A stretch of 64,000 bases of DNA from NCBI GenBank assembly GCA_024036415.1, contig JAMWET010000677.1, positions 40,001 through 104,000 of the forward strand, read 5' to 3'. The DNA is from Prochilodus magdalenae. Its lineage: Eukaryota; Chordata; Actinopteri; Characiformes; Prochilodontidae. The position numbers and the translations under genes were made by a program. Shown here one piece after another: positions 21,818-31,563 of this stretch (the stretch's first letter is position 1; each line of letters starts with the position of its first letter). Under the pieces are notes generated by a model, which was not told the origin of the DNA, ran no database searches, and saw only the letters and a program-made list of their open reading frames with translations.

Positions 21818-23316
21818 TTTTATGACTTGTATTTTATTGATTTTCAAATGTGTAACACTGTCACATTAAACTGAGCACACATACACACACACACACGTGC
21901 TCGCACACACAAAACAAAAATTACACCAACAACAAAACACATACAAGTTACAATAATATGTAAACATTTCAATAGTATGTAAATATTTCTTACATTAATG
22001 ATGCACATTCAACGGTACTCCAACATAAAACCCAATAGATAATAGAAACAATACAAATAATAACAGTGATTTAGGACTCAATAAGCACTTCACTCCTCTA
22101 TATACCTCTCTAAGTATAAACCCCATTTATCATAGTATTTGTTAATTTTACCCCACATTCTAAAGGACATCTTCTCATATGCTGCAACCTTTGCCAGTTC
22201 ACTAAGCCACTCCTGTACAGAAGGTGCTGATGATGACTTCCACCCTCTAAGCACAATTTGTCTTCCTATCATAATACCAGTATGGATCCAATCAGCTGTA
22301 GGTTTATGACAGTGAGCCAAGGTTGTAGGATCTCCAAGAATATAAAGTCTGGGACAGAAGGAAAATGTGATTTCTGTTATTTCTGATATATGTTCATGAA
22401 CACTTAGCCAAAATTGTTGAAGTTTAGAGCAGGACCACAAAGCATGTACCAGAGTACCCTCCTCATTCTGACACCGCCAACATTCTGATGATTCTTTAAG
22501 GCCAAGCTTATATAGTCTACTAGGTGTCCAGTAGAATCGATGCAGAATCTTAAACTGAATAAGTCTAACTCTAAGATCCCTTGACATTTTTGATATATTC
22601 TGAAAAATCCTATCCCACAGTTTTTCATCATTTGATGGCATGTTCAAGTCCTTTGCCCAAACTGTCCTAAGACCTATATGGCTTGCCTTATTATTAGACT
22701 CTCTTAAAAGTAAAGAGTAGAAAAGCAGACACTTCATGTCCCTTTCCATATATATTTAGAATCTCGGATACCCATTCTGCCTGCTGAGGACTGTTTTGAT
22801 ATTGTGCAAAAATTCCCTTGAGCATATGATTTAATTGCAGATACCTCCAAAATTGTGAACTGGGCAGGTTGAATTCCTGCACCAATTGGTCCCATGATTT
22901 CAATGCGTCATTATCATACATATCTCCTATAGTTAAAATACCGCAGTTAATCCATTCCTTCCACATAAAGGGGGATTTCCCAATACATAACTTTGGATTT
23001 TGCCAAATGCTAGAAGATTTATTCAAGTATGGATTAAATTTAAGTATATGGCTAACTCTATTCCATATTTTTTGTAAATTTGAAACAATGGGGTTTGATC
23101 TATCACGGGGTGATGATTTCGTGGACAGGCAATGAAACAGTGGGAGTGGCGCAGATAATGAATACTCAATTCCATACCATGGAGGAGCCCTTTCAGGAGG
23201 CAGTGACCAATGGGCCAGATGCCGGAGGCTGAACGCATAATAATAAAATAAAAGCTTTGGAAGTCCAAGACCGCCACTTCTAACAGGTTGCTGCAATTTT
23301 CCCAAATGTATACGGG
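21818..23316 (-). mobile_element. 5'-truncated L1-clade LINE with 18-bp target duplication
   Basis: Inserted antisense in the Tc1 copy. GAGAGCGACCCATTCTTT occurs at both borders (21800-21817 and 23317-23334), and the sequence resumes as one Tc1 element across it. The minus strand ends in AATAAAATACAAGTC plus a short A run, a normal L1 polyA end. A (CA)n-like stretch lies in the 3' UTR near 21876-21906. Truncation at the 5' end removed ORF1 and most of ORF2. Confidence 0.9.
22090..23316 (-). pseudogene. L1 ORF2 C-terminal region, frameshifted
   Basis: Two overlapping minus frames. The first, from about 23316 to 22694, has RIHLGKLQQPVRSGGLGLP, YYYAFSLRHLAHW and later FWRYLQLNHMLKG: the region after the RT fingers and palm in L1 ORF2. 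The second, 22749-22090, has RVRLIQFKILHRFYWTPSRL, a Cys-rich CWRCQNEEGTLVHALWSCSK and WSCSKLQQFWLSVHEHI, which is the L1 C-terminal Cys motif. They are one protein separated by a frameshift near 22700-22750. The first 16 residues of the longest frame derive from the Tc1 target. Apart from the frameshift it is well preserved, so the insertion is relatively young. Confidence 0.85.
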
Positions 23317-23484
23317 GAGAGCGACCCATTCTTTCACAAATGCTGGCAGAAGCAGTCTGCATGCCAAGGTGCTTGGGTTCATACACCTGTGTCTATGGAA
23401 GTGATTGGAACACCTGAATTCAATGATTTAGATGGATGAGTGAATACCTTTGGCCATATAATGTATGTAATGTGATTTTATGAG

Positions 23485-23814
23485 TGTTACATGGAGACAA
23501 GACATGGAGACCGGATGCAAGTGCAAGTATTTAATAACAAAAGATCAAAACCAAAAACACTAGGAGAACTGAGAAACAAAACACGAACTGGAAACCGAAA
23601 CAACTAGCAGAGACAAACAACCGACATGGAGACAAAGACTGGTGGGAGGACAAACCCCAAGCAAGAACAAAGGGCAGAACATGGAGTATAAAACAAGGCC
23701 TAACGAGGAACACCTGGGGAAGGGGCGGAGCCAGAAACAGATGAGAGGCCTGACAAGAGGGTGGAGACAGGAGGAGCAAAAGACCAAAACAAACATAAGC
23801 ACATAGACATGACA
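23485..23814 (-). repeat. LTR-like element, inverted member
   Basis: In reverse it begins TGTCATGTCTATGTGC and ends TCTCCATGTAACA, with a TATTAAATA near the end. Inverted ACACCTGGGGAAGGGGCGGA and GGACAAACCCCAAGCAAGAA match 13600-13690. No matching target duplication. The 94- and 101-codon minus frames are incidental. Confidence 0.5.
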
Positions 23815-25410
23815 AGACAGAAACCAGATTGCCTTAAATACTGTATGAACATTTAAACAGAGCAATACGAGAATCGCTAGTTTGGACTTTTACAAATTAC
23901 ATATAGACAATATACAGGATTTCTATGTCTGCATATATGAGCAGACAGCTAGAGATTACATCAATGATCTCAACAGTATATAGATTATAATGCATCATGT
24001 CACTTTGTGCTATGAATCCTTACACTGTGGTGTTACCACATTTTGTGTGTGTGATTATGAACATCTATGTACAGTTATAAAGGCTTAAGTCAAGTATTAT
24101 AAAGCATCATGAATGCTTTATAGATCTTTATGAATTCACTTATAATGCACCATAAATAAAAGATTTGTGGAAAGTGTTACCCAATAAACTATTACAACCA
24201 CGCCGAAAGTTGCTTAACGTTCAGGCGTCTTTTGTGCTTTTCTCTTATGGCCATGTTATAATGAGTGACACAAAGCAATTACAGTGAGTCATTGTGTAGG
24301 AGACGAGTATTCAGTTAGTTGACATACAGTGTGCCTAAAGACTGAAAGAAGAAAGTTATGCATGCGGGTGACCCCAATAGAGGCAGAGGGAGGGGCCGCA
24401 AAGAGGCTTTCTTTGTGTTTGGAATTGGGACTGTATACTGTGGGCACAATGGAAATGGCATCAAGAGAGAGAAAAAAAAGTTGTCAGTGTAAACAGCAGC
24501 AATTAGTCTACAGTTTTAATGCACAAGGGAAGAGAGAGAGAGAGAGAGGAGTGGGGAAGGGTTCCCACTGTAAACAGGGTGCCCTGCGATATACTTCAAG
24601 CCGTTTCTTTGTAAACCGCTGTGAGAAAAGGGGGACAATTAGAACCGTTAGAGCATTATACCGCCAGCTAGCACGAATATATTACCCGTTTGCTAACGAG
24701 GCTTATTTGATCCCTTCGAAGACGCACGGATGACCTAATTGCATCGCTACATACCCTAGTCCTGTGTACCGTATACAGCCAGCCACTGCGGGTCCCGGTA
24801 AAGCATCATGTCGTTTTTGCTGGGAGCCTGTTGTTTTGCAGGTCCTGGATTCTCCTGCACAGTTTGGTTCAATAGATTATCCTAATGCATAATTGAAAGC
24901 ACTGATGTTTCCTTCTTTTTGACAACGTTCTCCTAAAGAGCTTTTTCAGATGCAAACTCATAACTGCATCTCTTATCCAAGACGGGGAACACATTTCAAA
25001 GTGTGTGTCAGCTTCGGAAGCTGATGGCGGGGAAAAAAGTTTGGAAAAAACGTTGCTCTTCAAAATATTTGATGTGTTGAAGTGTACATTCAGGCTGCGC
25101 TGGGAACTTTTGCTGCTGATGTATCCCGGCGTATGTGTATTAAATCTGAGTTTATTGAAGTGTAGATTTTATTTTGTCAAGCATCTCAGATGGTTCCTTC
25201 AAAGGGATACCCCGTCTAATCTCTAGAGCTGACCTGAAGGATCTGCTACACTGTAAAAAAAAAAAAAAAACAGATATGCTACGGGCAATGGATGCACGGC
25301 AGACATGGTCACATGTGAAGTATTCAGGACGTGCCGGAGAGTCTACGTAAATTGGTGTTGTTGGTGGTGTAATAAAGTACCATTCAGTCGTGTTGGTTGT
25401 GCTGTACTAA
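23815..25410. other. No recognised gene
   Basis: 23930-24185 is AT-rich with MITE-like words (AAAGTGTTACCC) but no paired ends. 24530-24550 holds a short (GA)n. The 134-codon plus frame at 24329-24733 has no motif and is interrupted by simple repeats. 25256-25271 is a poly-A run. Nothing else can be supported. Confidence 0.3.
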
Positions 25411-27675
25411 GCTGGGTTGTGGGGTAGCTGGGGCCAGTGTTGGTGCCTACATTCTTGTAGAGGTGTGGGGCTATATGTGACGTGTCTACTATGTGACATA
25501 GCGCCCCCTAATGGACTGACAAGCAACAGCACTATGCTGGGCTGTGGGGTAATTGGAGCCAGTGTTAGTGCCTACATTAATTTAATGCCATATGGCTATA
25601 TTTGACCTGCCTACTATGCGACATATTGTCCCCTAGTGGACTGACAAGAAACAGCACTGTCCTGGGCTGTGGGGTAGATGGTGCCAATGTTAGTGCCTAC
25701 ATTCATTTAATGGCATATGGCTGTATTTGACCTGCCTACTATGCGACATAGTGCCCCCTAGTGGACTGACAAGCAACAGCACTATGCTGGGCTGTGGGGT
25801 AGATGGTGTCAGTGTTAGTGCCTACATTCATTTAATGGCATATGGCTATATTTGACTGGCCTACTATGTGGCATAGCGCCCCCTAATGGACTGATAAGTT
25901 ACATCACTACGCTGGGCGGTGAGGTAGTTGGTGCCAGTGGTAGTGCCACCATTCATGTAGAGGCCTGGGGCTATATGTGACCTGCCTGCTACTGATAAGT
26001 TACCGCACTATGCTGGGCTGTGGGGTAATTGGAGCCAGTGTTAGTGCCTACATTAATTTAATGCCATATGGCTATATTTGACCTGCCTACTATGTGGCAT
26101 AGCGCCTCCTAATGGACTGACAAGCAACAGCACTACACTGGACTGTGGGGTAGTTGGAGCCAGTGTTAGTGCCTACTTTCGTGTAATGGCATATGGCTAT
26201 ATTTGATCTGCCTACTATGTGGCATAGCGCCCCCTAATGGACTGACAAGCAACAGCACTATGCTGGGCTGTGGGGTAATTGGAGCCAGTGTTAGTGCCTA
26301 AAGTCATGTAATGGCGTATGGCTATATTTGACTGGCCTACTATGTGGCATAGCGCCCCCTAATGGACTGACAAGCAACAGCACTATGCTGGGCTGTGGGG
26401 TAGATGGTGCCAACGTTAGTGCGTACATTCATTTAATGGCATATGGCTATATTTGACCTGCCTACTATGCGACATAGTGCCCCCTAGTGGACTGACAAGC
26501 AACAGCACTATGCTGGGTTGTGGGGTAGTTGGAGCCAGTGTTAGTGCCTACATTCATGTAATGGCATGTGTCTATATTTGACTGGCCTACTATGTGGCAT
26601 AGCGCCCCCTAGTGGACTGACAAGCAACAGCACTATGCTGGGCTGTGGAGTAGGTGGTGTCAGTGTTAGTGCCTACATTCATTTAATGGCGTATGGCTAT
26701 ATTTGACTGGTCTACTATGTGGCATAGCGCCCCCTAATGGACTGATAAGTTACATCACTACGCTGGACGGTGGGGTAGTTGGTGCCAGTGGTAGTGCCTA
26801 CATTCATGTAGAGGCCTGGGGCTATATTTGACCTGCTCGCTACTGATATGTTACCGCACTATGCTGGGCTGTGGGGTAATTGGAGCCAGTGTTAGTGCCT
26901 ACATTAATTTAATGCCATATGGCTATATTTGACCTGCCTACTATGCGACATATTGTCCCCTAGTGGACTGACAAGAAACAGCACTGTCCTGGGCTGTGGG
27001 GTAGTTGGTGCCAGTGTTAATGCCTACATTGATATAATGGCGTACGGCTATATTTGACCGGCCTACTATGTGGCATAGCGCCCCCTAGTGGACTGACAAG
27101 CAAGAGCGCTATGCTGGCCTGTGGGGTAGTTGGAGCCAGTGTTAGTGTCTACATTCATGTAATGGCATATAGCTATATTTGATCAGCTAAAAAAAAACTA
27201 TGGCATAAAAACCAATGGACTGGCCCCCTTATTTGGCTGGTAAGTGGCCATAAATCACTGGTAAGGGGGTCTCAACTCAAGCTGGCTGGCTGGGGTATGC
27301 CAGTTGTTTGCCACCATGTTCATGGTATACTAAAGTCCTGGGGGATATGTGTGCCAACAGCTCTGTTGAACAGTTAAGTCTTACTTATGACCTTAACGCT
27401 GTGGGGTAGTTGTTGGCCAAGTGTGTTAGTGCCTACATTCATGTGCTATGGGGTGTAGTGGCTTGTACCTTATTAGAGCATCCCGTATCATTTGATCAGC
27501 CTACTATGTGGCATAGCGCCCCCTAATGGACTGGTAAGTTACATCACTATGCTGGGCTGTGGAATAGTTGGTGCCAATGTTAGTGCCTAAAGTCATGTAA
27601 TGGCATGTGTCTATATGTGACCTGCCTGCTATGTGGCATAGCGCCCCCTAATGGAAAGATAAGCAACAGCATTTT
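25411..27675 (+). repeat. 125-bp satellite with CTCF-core-like motifs
   Basis: Tandem array with a 125-bp period, measured at the word GTGGGGT: 25419, 25544, 25669, 25794, 25919, then 26020 after a 101-bp short unit, 26145 and so on to about 27125. Each unit reads roughly CTGTGGGGTAGTTGGAGCC, GTTAGTGCCTACATTCAT, TGGCATATGGCTATATTTGA, CCTACTATGTGGCATAGC, GCCCCCTAGTGGACTGACAA. The 101-bp short unit recurs at 26770-26871, 851 bp later, giving a local higher-order repeat of six 125-bp units plus one short one. The section 27190-27480 is degenerate, then two more recognisable units follow. There is no open frame and no transposon end. Confidence 0.97.
25501..27654 (-). promoter_or_regulatory. Fifteen CTCF-core-like sites
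   Basis: The plus-strand 14-mer GYGCCCCCTARTGG is, inverted, CCAYTAGGGGGCRC, which fits the vertebrate CTCF core (CCASYAGRKGGCRC). Sites start near 25501, 25627, 25751, 25876, 26102, 26227, 26352, 26477, 26602, 26727, 26954, 27078, 27516 and 27641, with a degenerate one in the short unit region. The best match, CCACTAGGGGGCGC, is at 26602-26615 and 27078-27091. Sites with AATGG (CCATTAGGGGGCGC) are weaker, and TGTCCCCTAGTGG at 25627 and 26954 has lost a base. All point the same way. Binding is inferred from the motif only. Confidence 0.5.
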
Positions 27676-28524
27676 GAAGAACTCAGCAGTCAAGAAAGCA
27701 CAATAAGATTTGTCAGCACAGCCTAGCTAGGGGATGACGAGGACGTCAGGATGCCAGCTGGTAGCAAGGAGCTGCCGGTGGAGCAGCCTGGTGGTGTTTA
27801 CCACAGTCTGGTTTGAGTAGGCACTTTTTTATTAGGTATCTCTCTTTTTGCACTCCCACTTATCTTGGTGTCTTGGTAGCACTGGGTTTCAAAGTCCCAC
27901 TAGCTGGGACTCTTTCCATTAGTTGTTTTCTTTTCTTGTGCTTCCTGGATGACTGAGACATATGCCCAGGAAATAATGGAATATTCAGACACATGTTGAT
28001 TTGCATGGCATTAATATAGCTGAGGTTATAATCTTTATTGCACACAGTAAAAATGACTGACATGGTGCGTTCGGATGGGACTAAAAAGACTGAGGAACTC
28101 AGGAATAATTACATTACTCCACCCCCCCATGCAAAACTAATCCCGTCTGAATGGGGCTTTACACTAGGCCTATCATATTTTGTTGCAAAGCCTTCAGAAT
28201 TTATACACTGGGAACAGAACGTGCTTGTATTTAAACCTAAACAAGCCATAGACCTATCAGTAAACAGCTTGATACAGATAAACAACTCTGGCAGTTTATC
28301 TCCAAGCTGTTTCCTTTCTGTTAACATCCCATTAGCTCCTTAGCACCGACAAGTTCCTCATCATCCATTCTGAAGTGGAGTGGCACAACTTCACTGGCAG
28401 CTGGTATAAACAGCTCCATTGGTTATAATGTTTTTCCTTGTTGTTGTTGTTGTTTGCTTGCAGTGCTTGATGTTAGGGGTTCTTGTCTTTAGTCGCAGTT
28501 GATACATCAGATACCCATTTCAGA
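27676..28524. other. No recognised feature
   Basis: Mixed sequence with no repeat or gene recognised. A 101-codon plus frame (28038-28343) has no motif and overlaps a minus frame. Confidence 0.3.
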
Positions 28525-29385
28525 ATATTATGACCACCTACTTAAACATGGAAAGATGTGCGACATGGACTGTTTATGGTGACCAAAGCTATTCGGAGGC
28601 AATCTTGTCCATTCCCACTGCGGCACAGCACTGAGGTTCTTTAGATTGTGTGCTTGTGGGTCAGCATGTTGAACCTGGGCACCCACATGGTCCCAGATGT
28701 ACTCCAGTGGATTGAGATCAGGTGAGTTAGCAGGCCGTCATGCTCCTGCAACCACTCCTTCACCATCCTTGCTGAGTAAGGATGTGACGTTATCCTGTTC
28801 ATAGCATTATTGGTCCTGTAGGTAGCATTGTCAGAATATCGGCATCTATAGATGTGCATGATCTGCTATGATTGCCAATTACCCACTGGAGTTCATGCAG
28901 TGGAGGTCCAAGATCATGCCAGCATGCCACCACCATCCAGCATTTGACCCATGGTTGTTTCTTGAAGGTTCTCGTGTTTGGCCGTGTATTTGCAACCATC
29001 TGTCCACTTTACGCAGCACAAACCTGGATATGTCTAAGAAGACGATAGTTTTTCAATCCTCCAGTGACCAATTACAGTCCTCCCATAAAAACTGGAGGCG
29101 ATGTTGATAATGAACCTTAGTTAACACTGGTGCCTTAGCCATACATCTAGTTTGCGGGTCCAGACGTGACTGTGTTTGCTCAATGGTGATCCCTGACACT
29201 TTCCTCGGCTCGCCCATTTTCATTATGGAGGTTAACTGGTCCACTGTGGCACCTCGATTGCTCTGGATCACACAGTCGTCTTTCCCCTCTGGCATCAATG
29301 GCCAATGAGAATCCATTTTGGGAATACCTGCCTTACAGCAGCTCTAGGACATCCCACAAAGTTAGCGGTTTCCGAGATGCTACCA
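28525..29385 (-). pseudogene. Decayed Tc1 element (ATTATGACCACC type)
   Basis: Left end AGAATATTATGACCACCTAC is the known terminus of another fish Tc1-like family. Inside, inverted relative to the transposase, are GGATTGAGATCAGGTGAGTT, GTTATCCTGTTCATAGCATT and CATCCCACAAAGTTAGCGG. These match that family's standard reverse-complement words (GATTGAGATCTGGGGAATTT, ATTATCCTGCTGAA, CACCCCACAAGAGCTGCAG). No intact frame remains, and the right end is lost before the (AT)n run. Confidence 0.6.
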
Positions 29386-29400
29386 GATGTTAATTTTAAA

Positions 29401-29402
<2 letters not shown>

Positions 29403-29482
<80 letters not shown>
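29403..29482. repeat. (AT)n microsatellite, 80 bp
   Basis: Forty uninterrupted AT dinucleotides. A 107-codon frame through it is an artefact (Tyr-Ile repeats). Confidence 0.97.
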
Positions 29483-29484
<2 letters not shown>

Positions 29485-30024
29485 CCTTTTTCATTGGTTG
29501 TTCAGTCAGCATCGATGTATTTCAGCGTGTGTGGTTTGTGCTTTTATGACTTTGTGGTCATCTCTAAATCTTGTGTTTTTTGCAAGCTTGTGTTTCTTCT
29601 CTCTGTTTCAGGGATTCTGAAACACTAGAGACTCAAATTAGGAGCACTCGTACATGTATCATTTCTTATTATCTGCAGATTATTGCAGTTTTGTAAATGA
29701 TCAATTGGAATCTTGAATGCTCTAAAGTGCCAGGGTGTGATATGACTGGAGTTTTCGCTTTACTCATTCACAAACGGAAAGAAACACCACTTGATTGATT
29801 TTTATATTCAACATAATTAAATGTATGAGTTATAAACCAAATCATTTAGAGTGGTTGGGTGTGAAATGTAGTATTCTAGAGATACTTGTTTATGGAAGAG
29901 CCTTTAAAAGCTGTTTCACCGAAAATGACATGCAATGGTTTTGAATAGAGTAATGGAAATGTGCTGGAAATGTGAAGTACACTCACCATCTACAGAATAA
30001 CTGCACCCAGAACACAACTGTCTG
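29483..30024. repeat. Unclassified dispersed repeat piece within unique sequence
   Basis: AAACCAAATCATTTAGAGTG, GTTGGGTGTGAAATGTAGTA and TTCTAGAGA resemble 42780-42835 (AACTAAATCATTTGGATCGG) and 49229-49260 (GTTGGTTTGGTGTGGAATTC). It is probably a repeat, not identified. The rest of the interval holds nothing that I recognise. Confidence 0.3.
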
Positions 30025-30330
30025 TTGGGAAGGAAGATAAAGGTCACCAGGAACAATAACTGGTGATATAAGACTGATATGGGTAATATTTATTGAGCTA
30101 CACATACAGAAGTAGTGTCTCTCCGTATGGCATCGGGCCGCCATGTTTGCTAATGACCTCTCTGCATTAAATTGTATAGGTTCCTAATGGTGTCCTGTGA
30201 TAATCCATCCCATGCAGCTTGAATATTCTCACACAGTTCCTGCAGATGGTGCGGTAGAGGCGGAGGTGGACTGACACCAGTCACTCAATGACTGGCACAA
30301 CACCATTGCAGTCTTTAGGAATGTTGATGT
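30025..30330 (-). pseudogene. Tc1/mariner-like 3' fragment
   Basis: Right terminal words GGGAAGGAAGATAAAGGTCA, then GAGCTACACATACAGAAGTA. In reverse the sequence encodes TIRNLYNLMQR and a WRPDAIRRDTTSVCVAQ ending, the C-terminus of a DDE transposase (relatives have EPIRNLYNSMPRR). Same family as 39290-40125 and 57640-58410. Confidence 0.6.
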
Positions 30331-31563
30331 GGTATTAAGGGCAGTCATCGCTGGGTCCATTTAGTCCGGCATCTGCAGAGTGCATTGCACAGACATTTGA
30401 AAATCAACTGGTGAAAAACTGGTTTCAGAGATTTGGTAAGAGCAGTGCAGGGTTCCTTAGAATAAATCAGGATCCAATGCAACATTGCCCAGAGACCCAC
30501 AGCTGGAATTCACCTTGGGCCAAAGGCAAAAGGCAGTACAGGGTCTGCACAGCTACGAGCTGAGAGTAGAAGTTGTTGCTCGCTCTGTTTCGCTTTGCAT
30601 TTTCAATTGGGACTACTGGCAAAATACTTGCAAAGTGAATATTAATGTATGCTAATAGCCCGCTGAGTCAGCAGATTTCATAACATTTTGCTTTGATGTC
30701 ATGTGGCATCAACATCAGCAATTTTTCAGCTGCAACTGATCAGGCCCACCACCGCCCCCACCACTTCCCATTCCCTCTTGCCCTGAAACACGCACAGAAA
30801 CAAATAACTTGTACATTTACAGCATTTGCAACAATTGTGCTGCTATAATTTGGATCTACTGCAGAGCTCACAGCTACTGGTCTTCTGTAGGACAGGACAG
30901 AGGAAAAATATGGTCTGCACATGACTGCTTATGTCTCCTAATGACTCGTGTTGATTCCACTTGTCTGCCATGTTAAAAGCATGTACTCTGGGAAAAACAG
31001 CTGTCATAGTTTTTAATTAATGGGCTTATCTGCCGTTGCACGCTGTGAACCAATATGGCAATCATTTCACCATTGCGAAACAAATTGCCACCACCTCTAT
31101 CAGGATATGGCTCATTGGAAATCAAGCATGCGTTTAATATATTGTTCTCTACGCAGGCAATTACTGTATGTTTGTATCGTTTGGCCAGATATTGGAGGAA
31201 CAATACACTTGACATTAGCCTCTTCTGCTGGAAAGAATGAGTGACAGCTAACAGTACAGGGAGCTGTGGCAGAAGATAGGGACTTGATGGCTGACGTTTG
31301 ATATTTTGCTGATTTTGAAGGGTTCTATGAGCATTAGGATTGGGGGGCTGGTTTGATGCCACTGTAAAAGGGCACCAATAAACAGATTGTATGTATAGTA
31401 GCATTTGTCATTTTTATATATTGTATGTATTGTATATCTTCCATAATTAAAACCTTAAACCTTGTTTTTATTTATTTCTAGATTACTAACTCAAGCTACA
31501 GTTTCCCTGAAGTATAAATATGAGCTTATGCTAATGTAAAATCCAGTAATGTCATCCATCCAT
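30331..31563. other. No gene; candidate conserved non-coding blocks
   Basis: 30590-30730 and 31000-31260 have balanced composition, little repetition, and homeodomain-type words (TTAATTAATGGGC, CAATTACTG, ATTAATG). They could be conserved regulatory elements. No alignment was possible, so this is a suggestion only. The 143-codon minus frame at 30973-31404 has no recognisable domain. Confidence 0.25.

Larger units (their letters stand above)
20803..23463 (-). mobile_element. Tc1 transposon split by an L1 insertion
   Basis: Left end CACTATATTACCAAAAGTG; right end (inverted) CATTATATGGCCAAAGGTA. TA flanks both sides (20801-20802, 23464-23465). Removing the L1 (21818-23316) and one target copy leaves about 1.14 kb; intact relatives are about 1.4-1.6 kb, so parts are deleted. 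The transposase runs on the minus strand in broken pieces. Confidence 0.88.

Noticed and set aside
23485..23819. Exact target duplication for the LTR-like element
   Set aside because: The flanks ATGAG and AGACA do not match at any reasonable choice of ends, so borders stay approximate.
24329..24733. 134-codon plus-strand frame
   Set aside because: No motif, includes a (GA)n run, no splice or promoter context.
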